A stretch of 55,376 nucleotides of DNA from Methylococcaceae bacterium UBA6146 (GCA_002422395.1 DIUY01000019.1:1-55376); one strand, 5' to 3'. Positions 9,031 through 16,770 are shown, counted from the first letter of the stretch. Program-made: numbers and translations. The notes: generated from the letters alone by a model not told the origin.

Positions 9031-10383
9031 TTGCACATTCATATTTTAGGTATTTGTGGCACGTTTATGGGCGGCTTGGCGTTGATTGCCAGACAGCTCG
9101 GTTATCAGGTCAGCGGTTCGGATCAAAACGTCTATCCGCCGATGAGCACACAACTGGAGGCACAGGGCATCCGCTTGATGGAAGGTTATCGGGCTGAAAA
9201 CCTTGACGGCAAACCGGATCTGGTGATTATTGGTAATGCTTTATCGCGCGGCAACCTAGAGGTTGAGGCGGTGCTTAACAAAGGCTTGCGCTATGTTTCC
9301 GGGCCGCAGTGGTTGGCAGAGCATGTGTTACAGGACAAATGGGTGTTGGGCGTAGCGGGGACGCACGGCAAAACGACGACAACCAGCATGTTGAGCTGGA
9401 TATTAGAGCATCAGGGCTTTAACCCTGGCTTTTTAATTGGCGGTGTCCCGCTTAATTTTGGCATCTCCGCACGGCTGGGCGAATCGTCATTTTTTGTGGT
9501 TGAGGCCGATGAGTACGACAGCGCATTTTTTGACAAACGCTCCAAATTTGTCCACTACCGCCCGCGCACGGCGATATTGAACAATCTGGAGTTTGACCAT
9601 GCGGATATTTTTCCTGACTTGGACGCGATAAAAAAGCAATTCCACCATCTGGTCAGGACTGTCCCGGCCGAGGGCTTGATCATCAGCCCCGAAAACGACG
9701 GCAATATTAATGATGTGCTGGCAATGGGGTGCTGGACGCCCGTGCTAAAAACTTCCGTCAATGGCAAGGCAAGCTGGAATGCCGAGCTTATCAAGGCCGA
9801 TGGCAGCCAATTTAAGGTGTTGCTCGACAATCAGGAGCAGGGCGTGGTCGAGTGGCCATTGACCGGCCTGCATAATGTTTATAACGCCCTCTCTGCTTTA
9901 GCGGCCGCCCATCATGTCGGCATCACGCCGCCCCATGCGGTCGCCGCCTTGGCGGAATTTAAGAATGTCAAACGCCGCATGGAAGTGCTCGCAAAAATAA
10001 ATGGCGTCACACTTTATGACGATTTTGCCCATCATCCGACGGCGATCCAAACCACACTGGACGGCTTGCGCAAACAGGTGGGGCGCGAGCGCATCATTGC
10101 TATTGTCGAGCCACGCTCAAACACCATGCGCTTAGGCGTCCATACCGAAACGTTGGCAAAATCGCTGGCGGCTGCAGATTTGGCCGTCATTTACCAACCC
10201 CCCGCCTTGGGTTGGGATTTAAGTTTATTGAAAAAATATGCCGAAAACATCGAAATTTGCCCGTCGCTGGAAGATATTATCGCCCTGCTCAAGCAGGAAG
10301 CGCGTCACGGCGGCCATTTTGTGCTGATGAGCAATGGCAGTTTTGGCGGCATTTACCAACCGCTGCAACAGGCGCTGAGTTAA
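9031..10383 (+). CDS. mpl: UDP-N-acetylmuramate:L-alanyl-gamma-D-glutamyl-meso-diaminopimelate ligase
   Basis: Mpl recycles the murein tripeptide by ligating it to UDP-MurNAc in the cytoplasm. The 450-residue Mur-ligase shows the N-terminal HILGICGTFMGG Rossmann motif, the ATP loop GTHGKTTTTSM near residue 110, EADEYDSAFFD, and the C-terminal DDFAHHPTA and EPRSNTMR blocks. The start is a TTG at 9031, required to keep the conserved HILGICG N-terminus, since no ATG or GTG precedes it in frame. An AGGGCAAG stretch sits just upstream. Confidence 0.95.
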   Translation: MHIHILGICGTFMGGLALIARQLGYQVSGSDQNVYPPMSTQLEAQGIRLMEGYRAENLDGKPDLVIIGNALSRGNLEVEAVLNKGLRYVSGPQWLAEHVLQDKWVLGVAGTHGKTTTTSMLSWILEHQGFNPGFLIGGVPLNFGISARLGESSFFVVEADEYDSAFFDKRSKFVHYRPRTAILNNLEFDHADIFPDLDAIKKQFHHLVRTVPAEGLIISPENDGNINDVLAMGCWTPVLKTSVNGKASWNAELIKADGSQFKVLLDNQEQGVVEWPLTGLHNVYNALSALAAAHHVGITPPHAVAALAEFKNVKRRMEVLAKINGVTLYDDFAHHPTAIQTTLDGLRKQVGRERIIAIVEPRSNTMRLGVHTETLAKSLAAADLAVIYQPPALGWDLSLLKKYAENIEICPSLEDIIALLKQEARHGGHFVLMSNGSFGGIYQPLQQALS

Positions 10384-10402
10384 TTGCCCCACTTCGGATT
10401 TA

Positions 10403-10574
10403 GGTGGTAGTTAAACTGTAACTGCCGCGTTACGACTGCGCGTCCTTGAAGGACGGGCAGTCGTCAGTCCCCGTGCTGGTGGTGGGTTAAATCTGTAGCT
10501 GCACGTTGATAAGCTGGCGTACAAACTTGGTTTGCCTCAGTACAAGCCACCCACCACATTTAACCCACTACCCA
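10403..10574. repeat. composite of MITE-like and REP repeats
   Basis: The mpl to DUF2797 gap is built of repeats. Positions 10477-10574 are a roughly 98-bp element with inverted ends (GGTGGTGGGTTAAATCTG at left, TTTAACCCACTACCC at right). It resembles the better preserved element at 12501-12612, sharing the inner GTACAAACTTGGTTTG motif. Positions 10403-10424 (GGTGGTAGTTAAACTGTAA) look like one decayed end of a further copy. A REP-type palindrome sits between them at 10433-10463. Confidence 0.75.
10433..10463 (+). repeat. 31-bp REP-like imperfect palindrome, copy 1
   Basis: CGACTGC and GCAGTCG flank the core CGTCCTTGAAGGACG in a 31-bp imperfect palindrome. The same sequence with about four differences is present in inverted orientation at 37133-37163, also in non-coding DNA, as expected for a dispersed REP family. 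Confidence 0.7.
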
Positions 10575-10595
10575 CACTTTAATTGAGGAAATGCA

Positions 10596-11411
10596 ATGCA
10601 GGGATCTTTAAAAAAAATGTCCAGCCAATTGGGCAGTCCGGTTCAGTATGAATTGGTTTTAGGTGACCAAAAAGTGCCGTTAAATGCGTTAATCGGCAAG
10701 CCGGTTAAGCTTAAACATACGGGGCGCATATTTTGTGTGCATTGTAATCGGGGCATTAAAAAGACTTTTAACCAAGGCTATTGCTACCCCTGTTTTGTCG
10801 CTTTGGCGCAGTGCGACCGCTGTATCATAAAACCGGAAACTTGCCATTATGCCGCCGGCACCTGTAGGGAACCCGCTTGGGGGGAGGCTTTCTGCTTTCA
10901 GCCGCATATCGTTTATTTAGCCAATTCCAGCGGCATCAAGGTGGGCATCACCCGGCAAACACAGGTGCCAACCCGCTGGATAGACCAAGGCGCAGTGCAA
11001 GCGCTACCGATTTTTAAAGTATCGTCACGCCACCTTTCGGGGCTGCTTGAAGTGGCTATCGCCAAACATATCAGCGATAAAACTAATTGGCAGCAAATGC
11101 TTAAACGCCAGGCCGAACCGCTGGCGCTCGTTGAGTCGCGTGACCTGCTAATTGCCTTATGCCAGACGGAACTGGCTGAACTTAAAGAGCGTTTTGGTGA
11201 ACAGGCGTTAAGCTTGCTGACCGACGAACCGACCATTGACATCCAGTTTCCCGTAGATATTTATCCCGCCAAAATCAAATCGCTGTGTTTAATCAAAACA
11301 CCCGACATCTCAGGTGTCCTGCAAGGCATAAAAGGCCAATATCTGCTGCTGGACACGGGCGTGATTAATATCCGTAAATATTCGGGTTATGAGGTTGAGT
11401 TCGTGCAGTAA
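10596..11411 (+). CDS. DUF2797 family protein
   Basis: This 271-residue protein matches the uncharacterised DUF2797 family. The N-terminal half is Cys-rich (FCVHC near residue 48, then CYPCF, CDRC and two further Cys), which suggests zinc binding. The middle stretch IVYLANSSGIKVGITRQTQVPTRW resembles the GIY-YIG nuclease fold's first strands (YL...KVGIT). No function is established that I can state. The ATG at 10596 has a GAGGAA ribosome site. It stands alone between repeat-rich gaps. Confidence 0.72.
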   Translation: MQGSLKKMSSQLGSPVQYELVLGDQKVPLNALIGKPVKLKHTGRIFCVHCNRGIKKTFNQGYCYPCFVALAQCDRCIIKPETCHYAAGTCREPAWGEAFCFQPHIVYLANSSGIKVGITRQTQVPTRWIDQGAVQALPIFKVSSRHLSGLLEVAIAKHISDKTNWQQMLKRQAEPLALVESRDLLIALCQTELAELKERFGEQALSLLTDEPTIDIQFPVDIYPAKIKSLCLIKTPDISGVLQGIKGQYLLLDTGVINIRKYSGYEVEFVQ

Positions 11412-11583
11412 GCGTCCATTTAGTCCTTAAATTATTTGGTTATAGATAGCGTTCGAGCCGTAACTGTTCGTGTTAACCATTACCCCGTTCCATTGCGGCG
11501 GCAACACTTAGCAAACTGATTTTTATCTTATCCAATGGCCTCCCATTGCCACTTTTAAAAACGCCCCACCCCTAAAAAATGTT

Positions 11584-12417
11584 ATGAAGCAATACTTAGA
11601 ATTACTTGAAAAAATCCTAACCGAAGGCCACCTAAAAGGGGACAGGACAGGCAGCGGCACACTGTCTATTTTCGGGCATCAAATGCGCTTTAACTTAGCG
11701 CACGGGTTCCCTTTGGTCACAACAAAAAAAATCCATTTAAAATCAATAATCCATGAGTTGTTGTGGTTTTTAAAAGGCGAAACCAATCTGGACTATTTAC
11801 ATAAGCACAATGTCACTATCTGGAATGAATGGGCAGATGGGCAAGGGGAGTTAGGGCCGATATATGGCAAACAATGGCGGTCGTGGCCCACACCGGATGG
11901 GCGTCATATCGACCAAATCGGCGAAGTTATCCGACAATTAAAACAAACGCCCAATAGCCGCCGCATTATCGTCTCAGCATGGAATGTCGCGGATTTGCCA
12001 GACGAGTGCATCAGCCCGCAAGCGAACGTCGCCCAAGGAAAAATGGCTTTAGCGCCTTGCCATGCATTTTTCCAATTTTATGTCGCCGATGGGAAATTGT
12101 CTTGCCAACTCTATCAGCGCAGTTGCGACACGTTCTTGGGGTTGCCGTTCAATATTGCCAGTTATGCCTTATTGACGCATATCGTGGCGCAGCAGAGTGG
12201 CTTGGAAGCTGGGGATTTTATCTGGACAGGTGGTGATGTGCATTTATATTTGAACCATCTGGAACAAGCCAAGCTGCAACTGGCACGGACACCGTACCCT
12301 TTGCCTGACTTAAGGGTAAAACATCAACCGACGTCGATATTCGGTTACGGCTATGAAGATTTTGAAATCATTGGTTACCAAGCACATGACCATATCAAAG
12401 CGGCAATTTCGGTTTGA
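11584..12417 (+). CDS. thyA: thymidylate synthase
   Basis: ThyA methylates dUMP to dTMP with methylene-tetrahydrofolate. The 277-residue product has GDRTGSGTLSIFGHQMRF at the N-terminus and the catalytic Cys in LAPCHAFFQFYV. It also has the dUMP-binding SCDTFLGLPFNIASY and the DVHLYLNHLEQ motif. It is some 13 residues longer than the 264-residue enteric enzyme. The ATG at 11584 has no obvious Shine-Dalgarno. In the ancestral chromosome it would have faced mnmE convergently, and the integrated element now separates them. Confidence 0.97.
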   Translation: MKQYLELLEKILTEGHLKGDRTGSGTLSIFGHQMRFNLAHGFPLVTTKKIHLKSIIHELLWFLKGETNLDYLHKHNVTIWNEWADGQGELGPIYGKQWRSWPTPDGRHIDQIGEVIRQLKQTPNSRRIIVSAWNVADLPDECISPQANVAQGKMALAPCHAFFQFYVADGKLSCQLYQRSCDTFLGLPFNIASYALLTHIVAQQSGLEAGDFIWTGGDVHLYLNHLEQAKLQLARTPYPLPDLRVKHQPTSIFGYGYEDFEIIGYQAHDHIKAAISV

Positions 12418-12500
12418 TTTCTTCTATATATAAAATAAACCCTATTAATCAATTGGTTGTAAATTGAAAAAAAGGTGGGTGGTTAAAATGGCTAAAAGTA

Positions 12501-12612
12501 TTGGTAGTGGGTTAAATCTGTAATTTTAGTTCGTAATGTGGAGTGCAAACCTGGTTTGCGCCTGTATAACCCTAGGCTTGTACTCCAGCCACCAGATTTA
12601 ACCCACTACCAA
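12501..12612. repeat. 112-bp MITE-like element with 20-bp terminal inverted repeats
   Basis: The ends TTGGTAGTGGGTTAAATCTG (12501-12520) and its exact reverse complement (12593-12612) form perfect 20-bp inverted repeats, flanked on both sides by AGTA (12497-12500 and 12613-12616), a likely 4-bp target duplication. The interior contains GGAGTGCAAACCT and AGGCTTGTACTCC, the two halves of the palindrome found beside rayT at 40957-40982. It has no coding capacity of its own. Confidence 0.78.
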
Positions 12613-12627
12613 AGTATTAATATAGCC

Positions 12628-12686
12628 GACTTTATTTGGTTCTTGTCGGTTGTTGTTTTACCGCTTCACTTTCCCCTATGCAGAAA
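12628..12686. repeat. att direct repeat, thyA-side end of the integrated element
   Basis: This 59-bp stretch repeats 20879-20935 in direct orientation. About 50 positions are identical and two bases are extra. The copy at the other end overlaps the mnmE 3' end, so this one is the outer attachment site created by integration. The two extra bases break the mnmE terminal codons in this copy (CATAGGGGAAAGTGA instead of CATAGGGAAGTGA). Confidence 0.85.
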
Positions 12687-12725
12687 GTATAGTTATTATA
12701 AATATCATTATGTTATAGATGTTTT

Positions 12726-12748
12726 AGCGTAAATTAGGCGTAAAAATA
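12726..12748 (+). promoter_or_regulatory. putative integrase arm-type site, left
   Basis: AGCGTAAATTAGGCGTAAAA starts here. Almost the same 23-bp sequence, in the same orientation, lies at 20789-20811 just inside the opposite att repeat. Paired repeats inside both ends are what arm-binding sites of a tyrosine integrase look like. Confidence 0.5.
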
Positions 12749-12836
12749 CCAGATTTCTATTTTATCTCACACCAAAAAGTAGATTTGCTGTTTTTACGCC
12801 GCACCAATTGCCGACGTTCCCAATATCCAAGACATA

Positions 12837-12858
12837 AAAAACCGCCCGAAGGCGGCCT
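12837..12858 (-). terminator. intrinsic terminator of the element's minus-strand genes
   Basis: On the minus strand CCGCC-TTCG-GGCGG forms a tight tetraloop hairpin followed by a run of T. It lies 16 bases past the stop of the last minus-strand gene and would end the long transcript before the att repeat. Confidence 0.75.
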
Positions 12859-12874
12859 TTCCCCTTGCTTGTTT

Positions 12875-13485
12875 TCAGGCATCCGCGTGGATTTCCCTTC
12901 CCCTGCACAACCGCATCAACGCCGCTTGGTCAGTGTCGGCCCCGGTGGGTTCGGGTTGCCAGTTTTCAAAGCGCGTCCCCGCTAATAGCGTTTGGTCATA
13001 CCGTGGCCTGTCATTTACGAATGCAATCAGCTTTGCCAGTTCATCCTCCAATGGCTGGATGACAGCTAGGTAATGCTCATGCTCCCCTAGCGGTTTTGGC
13101 ATGTCCTCCAAGACTTTTTCTATTTGCGCCTCGGTGAAGCCCTTTTTCACCAGTTCACCGGAAGTGACCCGCCAGCGTTCGGCATCGTCCTTGCGTTTTT
13201 GGCGGTGCAATGGGATTTCTTTCTCCAACTCGCTAACCCGTCTGTTGCAAAGTGTCGCCAGTTCCCTCATGCCCCTGTCCAACGCCTGTTGCTTGTCGGC
13301 CTGTACGGTGTCGTCCAAGGTGTCCGCAACCTCCTGAATCAATGCAATCGCTTGGCTAAGTTTCGGGTTCAATGCCGCCAATTTCGCGTAGCCGTTGAGT
13401 TCTCTGGCGAATTTGCCGCACTTTAGCCGCTCCGCTCCAGTCCGGTAATGACGGGGCGTAGGTCTCTGGCTAGTTCGGTAGCCAT
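12875..13485 (-). pseudogene. hypothetical coiled-coil protein, frameshifted
   Basis: The large open part (168 residues to 12875) is a charged, helical protein of unknown family. The best start is the ATG at 13485, which has an AAGGAA ribosome site, but that frame stops after 20 codons. Both frames are joined by a tandem GAGCG duplication (about 13426-13435). With a single copy, the frame reads MATELARDLRPVITGLERLK and continues into the large frame, giving about 201 residues. So a 5-bp duplication seems to have broken the gene, or switches it. It is the last gene of the element before the terminator. Confidence 0.65.
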
Positions 13486-13546
13486 ATATAAATGTTCCTT
13501 AGCCAGTATTTTGAGTAGCTGGCAAAGCCTAGTTGTTGTATGAGTG

Positions 13547-13774
13547 TTATGTCATCAAAACGTATTCAGCCACTTTATGTTCACCTAGGCCGCTATTAAC
13601 CATCCTTCGGATGGTGATGATGTTATAGCCCTGCTCCTTTAGCTCTTGGATTCTCGCTGCCGGATGAAATACATCAAGATTTGTCCTGGCCTCCAAGGTG
13701 GTGATGCGTCCGTGTTGCTGTAGATAAGCCATCAGGCGTTGTTTTTGGCACTGGCTGTTAGTCGGTAAATTCAT
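13547..13774 (-). CDS. small helix-turn-helix protein
   Basis: This 75-residue product is of a winged-helix type common in phages and islands. Residues 10-45 (QKQRLMAYLQQHGRITTLEA, then AARIQELKEQGYNI) form the recognisable HTH, followed by a short basic wing and a C-terminal VAEYVL strand. Its ATG overlaps the stop of the Mor-like gene (ATGA), so the pair is coupled. It is probably a local regulator, and its target is unknown. Confidence 0.7.
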   Translation of the reverse strand: MNLPTNSQCQKQRLMAYLQQHGRITTLEARTNLDVFHPAARIQELKEQGYNIITIRRMVNSGLGEHKVAEYVLMT

Positions 13775-14061
13775 TTGCCGTGCCTCTTGATAAGCTTTTT
13801 AATCCATACCGCCGACATGCGGTACTTGACAGACAGTTCCCGAAGGTTGCGCCTATTGTATTCACTGGCAATCTGCTCATGCTTTAGGGCGATTTCGCCA
13901 GATAACCCGTTTTTCAAGTAGACGGTTTGACCGCCAAAGGTGTGAGCCACATTGGTGATGATATTTGCCGCGATAGCAGACGCTAAATCCTCGTCGATTT
14001 CTCGCCCGATCAAAACATCCTCGATAATTTGTCCGATTTCGTTGTAAAAGTCAGTAGCCAT
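13771..14061 (-). CDS. Mor-like transcription activator
   Basis: The protein resembles the Mor/C family of phage Mu middle/late activators. An N-terminal helical dimerisation part (FYNEIGQIIEDVLIGREID) is followed by a central strand-turn region (GGQTVYLKNG) and a C-terminal HTH (NLRELSVKYRMSAVWIKKLI). I use the ATG at 14061 (96 residues) with a GGGGG stretch upstream. An in-frame start at 14121 would add 20 residues with no support. By analogy it would activate element genes on a phage or host cue. Confidence 0.7.
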   Translation of the reverse strand: MATDFYNEIGQIIEDVLIGREIDEDLASAIAANIITNVAHTFGGQTVYLKNGLSGEIALKHEQIASEYNRRNLRELSVKYRMSAVWIKKLIKRHGK

Positions 14062-14121
14062 ATTGCCCCCGTTGTTAAGTACGGCTTTATTAAAGCGCGT
14101 TTCCGAAAGGCGTTTAGGCAA

Positions 14122-14463
14122 GGTTTCCCAATATGGCTATATTGACTGTAAAAAGTATCGGCATAACCCGTTCAAAGGCCGCGCACCGGAAACGGCAAGC
14201 CTTTGTTTTGTAATTGGTTCGCCGTTGCGGGATGGTTGCGGGGTGACTTTTTGCGTCGGTTTCGAGCAGGTTTTAGCGCAACCAAAAAGTCACGCAAAAG
14301 CGACGCAACTAAAACTCTGCAAAAATGCGGTGTTGCGGATAAATCCACCAAATAGCGGTTAAACGCTTCCTTGAACTGGTCAATTTCAAAACCTTTGGGT
14401 GTGTGGTGTCCAGACAGATTGCAACCAAATACGCCATCTATGGCATTTTTGAACTGATATGAT
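14122..14463. other. gap with an 11-bp inverted repeat and a possible small plus-strand ORF
   Basis: This 342-bp gap holds GTGACTTTTTG (14243-14253) and its exact reverse complement (14283-14293), a stem with a 29-nt loop. A plus-strand frame, 14063-14362 (99 residues), ends in a stretch reminiscent of small ash/Icd-like ORFs of phage satellites (VTFCVGFEQ, QPKSHAKATQ). However, its start lies over the Mor-like gene's leader, and I would not call it. A minus-strand frame here overlaps the next gene by about 110 bases and looks like a shadow. Confidence 0.35.
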
Positions 14464-15057
14464 CTATCCACCCAATGACTTGATGACGGCTTGCAACCGT
14501 CCACATTCGGCGTTTGAATCGTGTAACGCCTTTTCAAGTTCCTGAACCCGTGCCGACAATTGGCTATAGTCATCCAAGCCCGTGCGCTTGGCTTCCCCGA
14601 TCATGCCCACCAGCTCCACGGGTACGCGCATGGTGACGGTCTGCTTGCCCGTGGCCTTGCGCCCCGACCCTTGCCGGACACCGCCCCACTTGCCGCCGTG
14701 TTGCGGCTTGGTGGTGTGGGGCATCGGTGGAGCGTCAATAGCCGTGACAGTAGGCTCGATAGCCGCTGTATGGGTATCGTCAATTTCTGGTAATGGTTCA
14801 GATGTCGATAGGCCATCAGCCGCGCCAGTGCCGTTAAGCGTGGGCTGTCCAGCACCTTGGGCAGGGTTTAACTGTTCGTAATGCCAGCGGTAGATTGCCA
14901 GCTTCACTTCATCGGGCAGGCTCTTGGACTTGCTGATGATACCTAACGCGACCTTGGCCTTTTTGATGTGCGCCGCTACTTGCACCCTGCTTTTGCGTGA
15001 AAGCCCGTATAAGGCCGCTATGGCTTCCGCCAGTTTGCCCTTTCCATCGTATTGCAT
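14464..15057 (-). CDS. hypothetical protein with GGxRxGxGRK motif and C-terminal coiled coil
   Basis: The protein has 197 residues. The first 60 or so are helical and basic (LYGLSRKSRVQVAAHIKKAK). A low-complexity linker follows, then KWGGVRQGSGRK near residue 125, a motif seen in many phage and plasmid nucleic-acid-binding proteins. After it comes a stretch resembling ribbon-helix-helix proteins (VTMRVPVELVGMI), and a short coiled coil ends the protein. The gene starts immediately beside the iteron array, a position often held by a replication or partition regulator. I do not recognise the family, and a role in binding the iterons is only a suggestion. Confidence 0.6.
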   Translation of the reverse strand: MQYDGKGKLAEAIAALYGLSRKSRVQVAAHIKKAKVALGIISKSKSLPDEVKLAIYRWHYEQLNPAQGAGQPTLNGTGAADGLSTSEPLPEIDDTHTAAIEPTVTAIDAPPMPHTTKPQHGGKWGGVRQGSGRKATGKQTVTMRVPVELVGMIGEAKRTGLDDYSQLSARVQELEKALHDSNAECGRLQAVIKSLGG

Positions 15058-15077
15058 GTGAACCCCTTACTTGAATA

Positions 15078-15197
15078 ATGTAACGTTTATCAAGATGATT
15101 TATGTAACAATAATCATATTGAATCATGTAACGGGTGTCATCTTGGTTAATGTAACCGTTATCAAGATGATTGATGTAACGCTTATCATGTGCTGTC
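15078..15197 (+). repeat. five 24-bp iterons
   Basis: ATGTAAC begins at 15078, 15102, 15126, 15150 and 15174, exactly 24 bases apart. The best units continue as (C/G)NTTATCAAGATGATT, while units 2, 3 and 5 are degenerate after the ATGTAAC. Exact phasing over five units and the place between ssb and a DNA-binding-type gene suggest an iteron-type replication origin or an operator array. Confidence 0.8.
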
Positions 15198-15506
15198 ACG
15201 CCGTTTCTTGATCTGGTAGGCACTCAGGCAATCCGACACGGTGACGTTAAGCCCGTGCTTGGTTTCGCCCGTGGCCTTGTCCTGCCATTCGGAAGGTTTT
15301 AGTCCGCCAATGACCGCCAAAGCGTCGTCCTTGCCCAGTTTGGCGATCCGCTCCGCCACTTCCCCGAAGGCAATGCCCGACACCACTATCGGCTGTGGTT
15401 CGCCCACATGCACCGATAGCAAGAAATGGGTGTAGGCATTGCCGGACTGCCCCGTTTTTAACACGATGTCCTTTATCAGTTTGCCGCTGATTAGCGCGTC
15501 GATCAT
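15186..15506 (-). CDS. single-stranded DNA-binding protein, short (SSB-like)
   Basis: This 106-residue OB-fold protein begins MIDALISGKLIKDIVLKTGQ and has the strand pattern of SSB core domains (AYTHFLLSVHVGE, VVSGIAFGEVAERI). It ends soon after the OB fold in a basic tail and lacks the acidic tip of host SSB. Short SSBs like this are common on integrative elements and probably serve the element's own replication. Its last bases overlap the fifth iteron. Confidence 0.78.
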   Translation of the reverse strand: MIDALISGKLIKDIVLKTGQSGNAYTHFLLSVHVGEPQPIVVSGIAFGEVAERIAKLGKDDALAVIGGLKPSEWQDKATGETKHGLNVTVSDCLSAYQIKKRRDST

Positions 15507-15593
15507 GTGATGTTCCTTTAAAAAATTGTGGTTAGCGGCTGGATTTGTTCATGGTCAAAATCTTGACCATCCTATTTATGGGTGGCTAAAAAC

Positions 15594-15872
15594 TCAGCCA
15601 CCTTGACGCTCCCAAGTGGCGAAAACGTCCATAACCGCCGCCCGTGCCTTGTCGCTGTACCACTCGTTACCCAAGGCAATGATGGCTAAGGGTTTGGTCA
15701 GGCTTAAGACGTTACTCGGTGGATATTCTTGTCTGCACCAATATTGGTTGGGGTCTATGCCTGCCGCCAAGAACGCCTCACAAGCTCGTTCCAATACACA
15801 AACGTGCGGGGTCTGAGTGAGTGCGCCAATTTCGTAGCTGGTCAGAAAGCTTTCTAAAACATCGTTGTTCAT
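15594..15872 (-). CDS. hypothetical protein
   Basis: This 92-residue protein of unknown family starts with ATG at 15872, a codon overlapped by the TGA of the preceding Cys-rich frame (ATGA), so the two are likely coupled. Visible features are two Cys in the first half (HVCVLERACEAF) and a DPNQYWCRQEYPP segment. I cannot propose a function. Confidence 0.6.
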   Translation of the reverse strand: MNNDVLESFLTSYEIGALTQTPHVCVLERACEAFLAAGIDPNQYWCRQEYPPSNVLSLTKPLAIIALGNEWYSDKARAAVMDVFATWERQGG

Positions 15873-16150
15873 GGTTCAATTCCTAAATAATCCGCACAGT
15901 GGCGCGGGTGGGTGTCCACGGGGCTGTAACGGGTAGGGCTGGCCTTGCATCGGCTTAGGTAGTTCAGGTGTCGGCATTCGCGGCAAAAGTGGCGCTCATC
16001 AAATGGGTATGGTTGGTTATGGACAGGGTTGCTAATTCTGCTAGTTTTGCTAATTAAGGGTACTTGCCCCCCGCTTTCTGCTCTGTAATTAGCAGAATTA
16101 GCAGGGGGGGGCGATTGTGTTTGGTAGCAATTCGGCTGGATTAAACCACA
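15869..16150 (-). CDS. Cys-rich zinc-ribbon-like open frame lacking a normal start
   Basis: A frame open from 16150 to a TGA at 15869-15871 ends in a convincing metal-binding pattern: HFCREC, then C at LSRCKASP, then HPRHCADYL. Its stop overlaps the next gene's start (ATGA), which argues that it is real. Yet no ATG, GTG or TTG precedes the cysteines. The N-terminal part is a linker (PPPANSANY) encoded by AATTAGC-type repeats that also make a perfect 14-bp inverted repeat (16030-16043 and 16090-16103), next to a run of eight G on the plus strand. It may be the detached C-terminus of the DUF3987 protein upstream. Confidence 0.45.
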   Translation of the reverse strand, partial: CGLIQPNCYQTQSPPPANSANYRAESGGQVPLISKTSRISNPVHNQPYPFDERHFCRECRHLNYLSRCKASPTRYSPVDTHPRHCADYLGIEP

Positions 16151-16770
16151 TCATGTATGACTCTCCACGATAGCCTAGTTTTTACACCGTCAACCAACGT
16201 GCCGCTTTCGTTGGCGTCAACGTAGCCGTTATTAACCAACTCTTCTATGGCGGCTTTTAAGCGGGTCTTGTTGCGTAATTGACTAGGCCCATTTGTGAGT
16301 ATCGGGGTTGTCCTGAACAGTGTCATGCCGCGTTCTTGTAGCCATTTTAACAACGATTCGGCATCCAGCAACGCCTGTGGTACTAATGCCGCGCCGCGTA
16401 TGCGCAACGACTCCAATAGATACCACTGAACGATAGTTAGGCCGCGTTCAAGGTGCTTTCTGCTGATAGAACGGGTTGCCATGCCCCCCTCAATAACCGC
16501 CAATACGCCTGCAATCCGGCAAGCGTTTTCTAGGGCTTTGGATGCACGGTCTCTGAGTTCGGCAAGGTCATTGCCTTTTATCATCAAGGTTTCAAATTGG
16601 TTTGACGCGGCAACTGCCAACTGGATTGCCTCATCGTCCAAGGGCAACTCCACGGGGTCAAGCTCCTGTGCCGTCTTTCCGGTGCGCGGTTCGGCCTCCA
16701 TCAAATCTGACAGCACTTTAAACAGTGCGTTTGACTTCGCGGCGTTCCCCCGCCCATTCAAATTTATCAA
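16141..16770 (-). CDS. DUF3987-type protein, C-terminal part (separate frame)
   Basis: This 209-residue frame carries the helical C-terminal half of a DUF3987-type replication protein (DRASKALENACRIAGVLAVI and following). It begins in the middle of the domain, overlaps the end of the frame 16718-17806, and is offset from it by one base. The two frames together give about 530-550 residues, the size expected of one intact protein. The simplest reading is a 1-base frameshift near 16718-16770. Its own first codon (ATA/ATG region) has no ribosome site, so independent translation is doubtful. Confidence 0.6.
   Translation of the reverse strand: MINLNGRGNAAKSNALFKVLSDLMEAEPRTGKTAQELDPVELPLDDEAIQLAVAASNQFETLMIKGNDLAELRDRASKALENACRIAGVLAVIEGGMATRSISRKHLERGLTIVQWYLLESLRIRGAALVPQALLDAESLLKWLQERGMTLFRTTPILTNGPSQLRNKTRLKAAIEELVNNGYVDANESGTLVDGVKTRLSWRVIHDVV

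Noticed and set aside
14172..14573. 133-codon minus-strand frame
   Set aside because: It overlaps the 3' part of the 14464-15057 gene by about 110 bases in another frame and has no ribosome site or recognisable motif.
14909..15223. 104-codon minus-strand frame with a repeated YINHLD-like peptide
   Set aside because: The peptide repeats merely translate the 24-bp iterons, and the frame overlaps two better genes.
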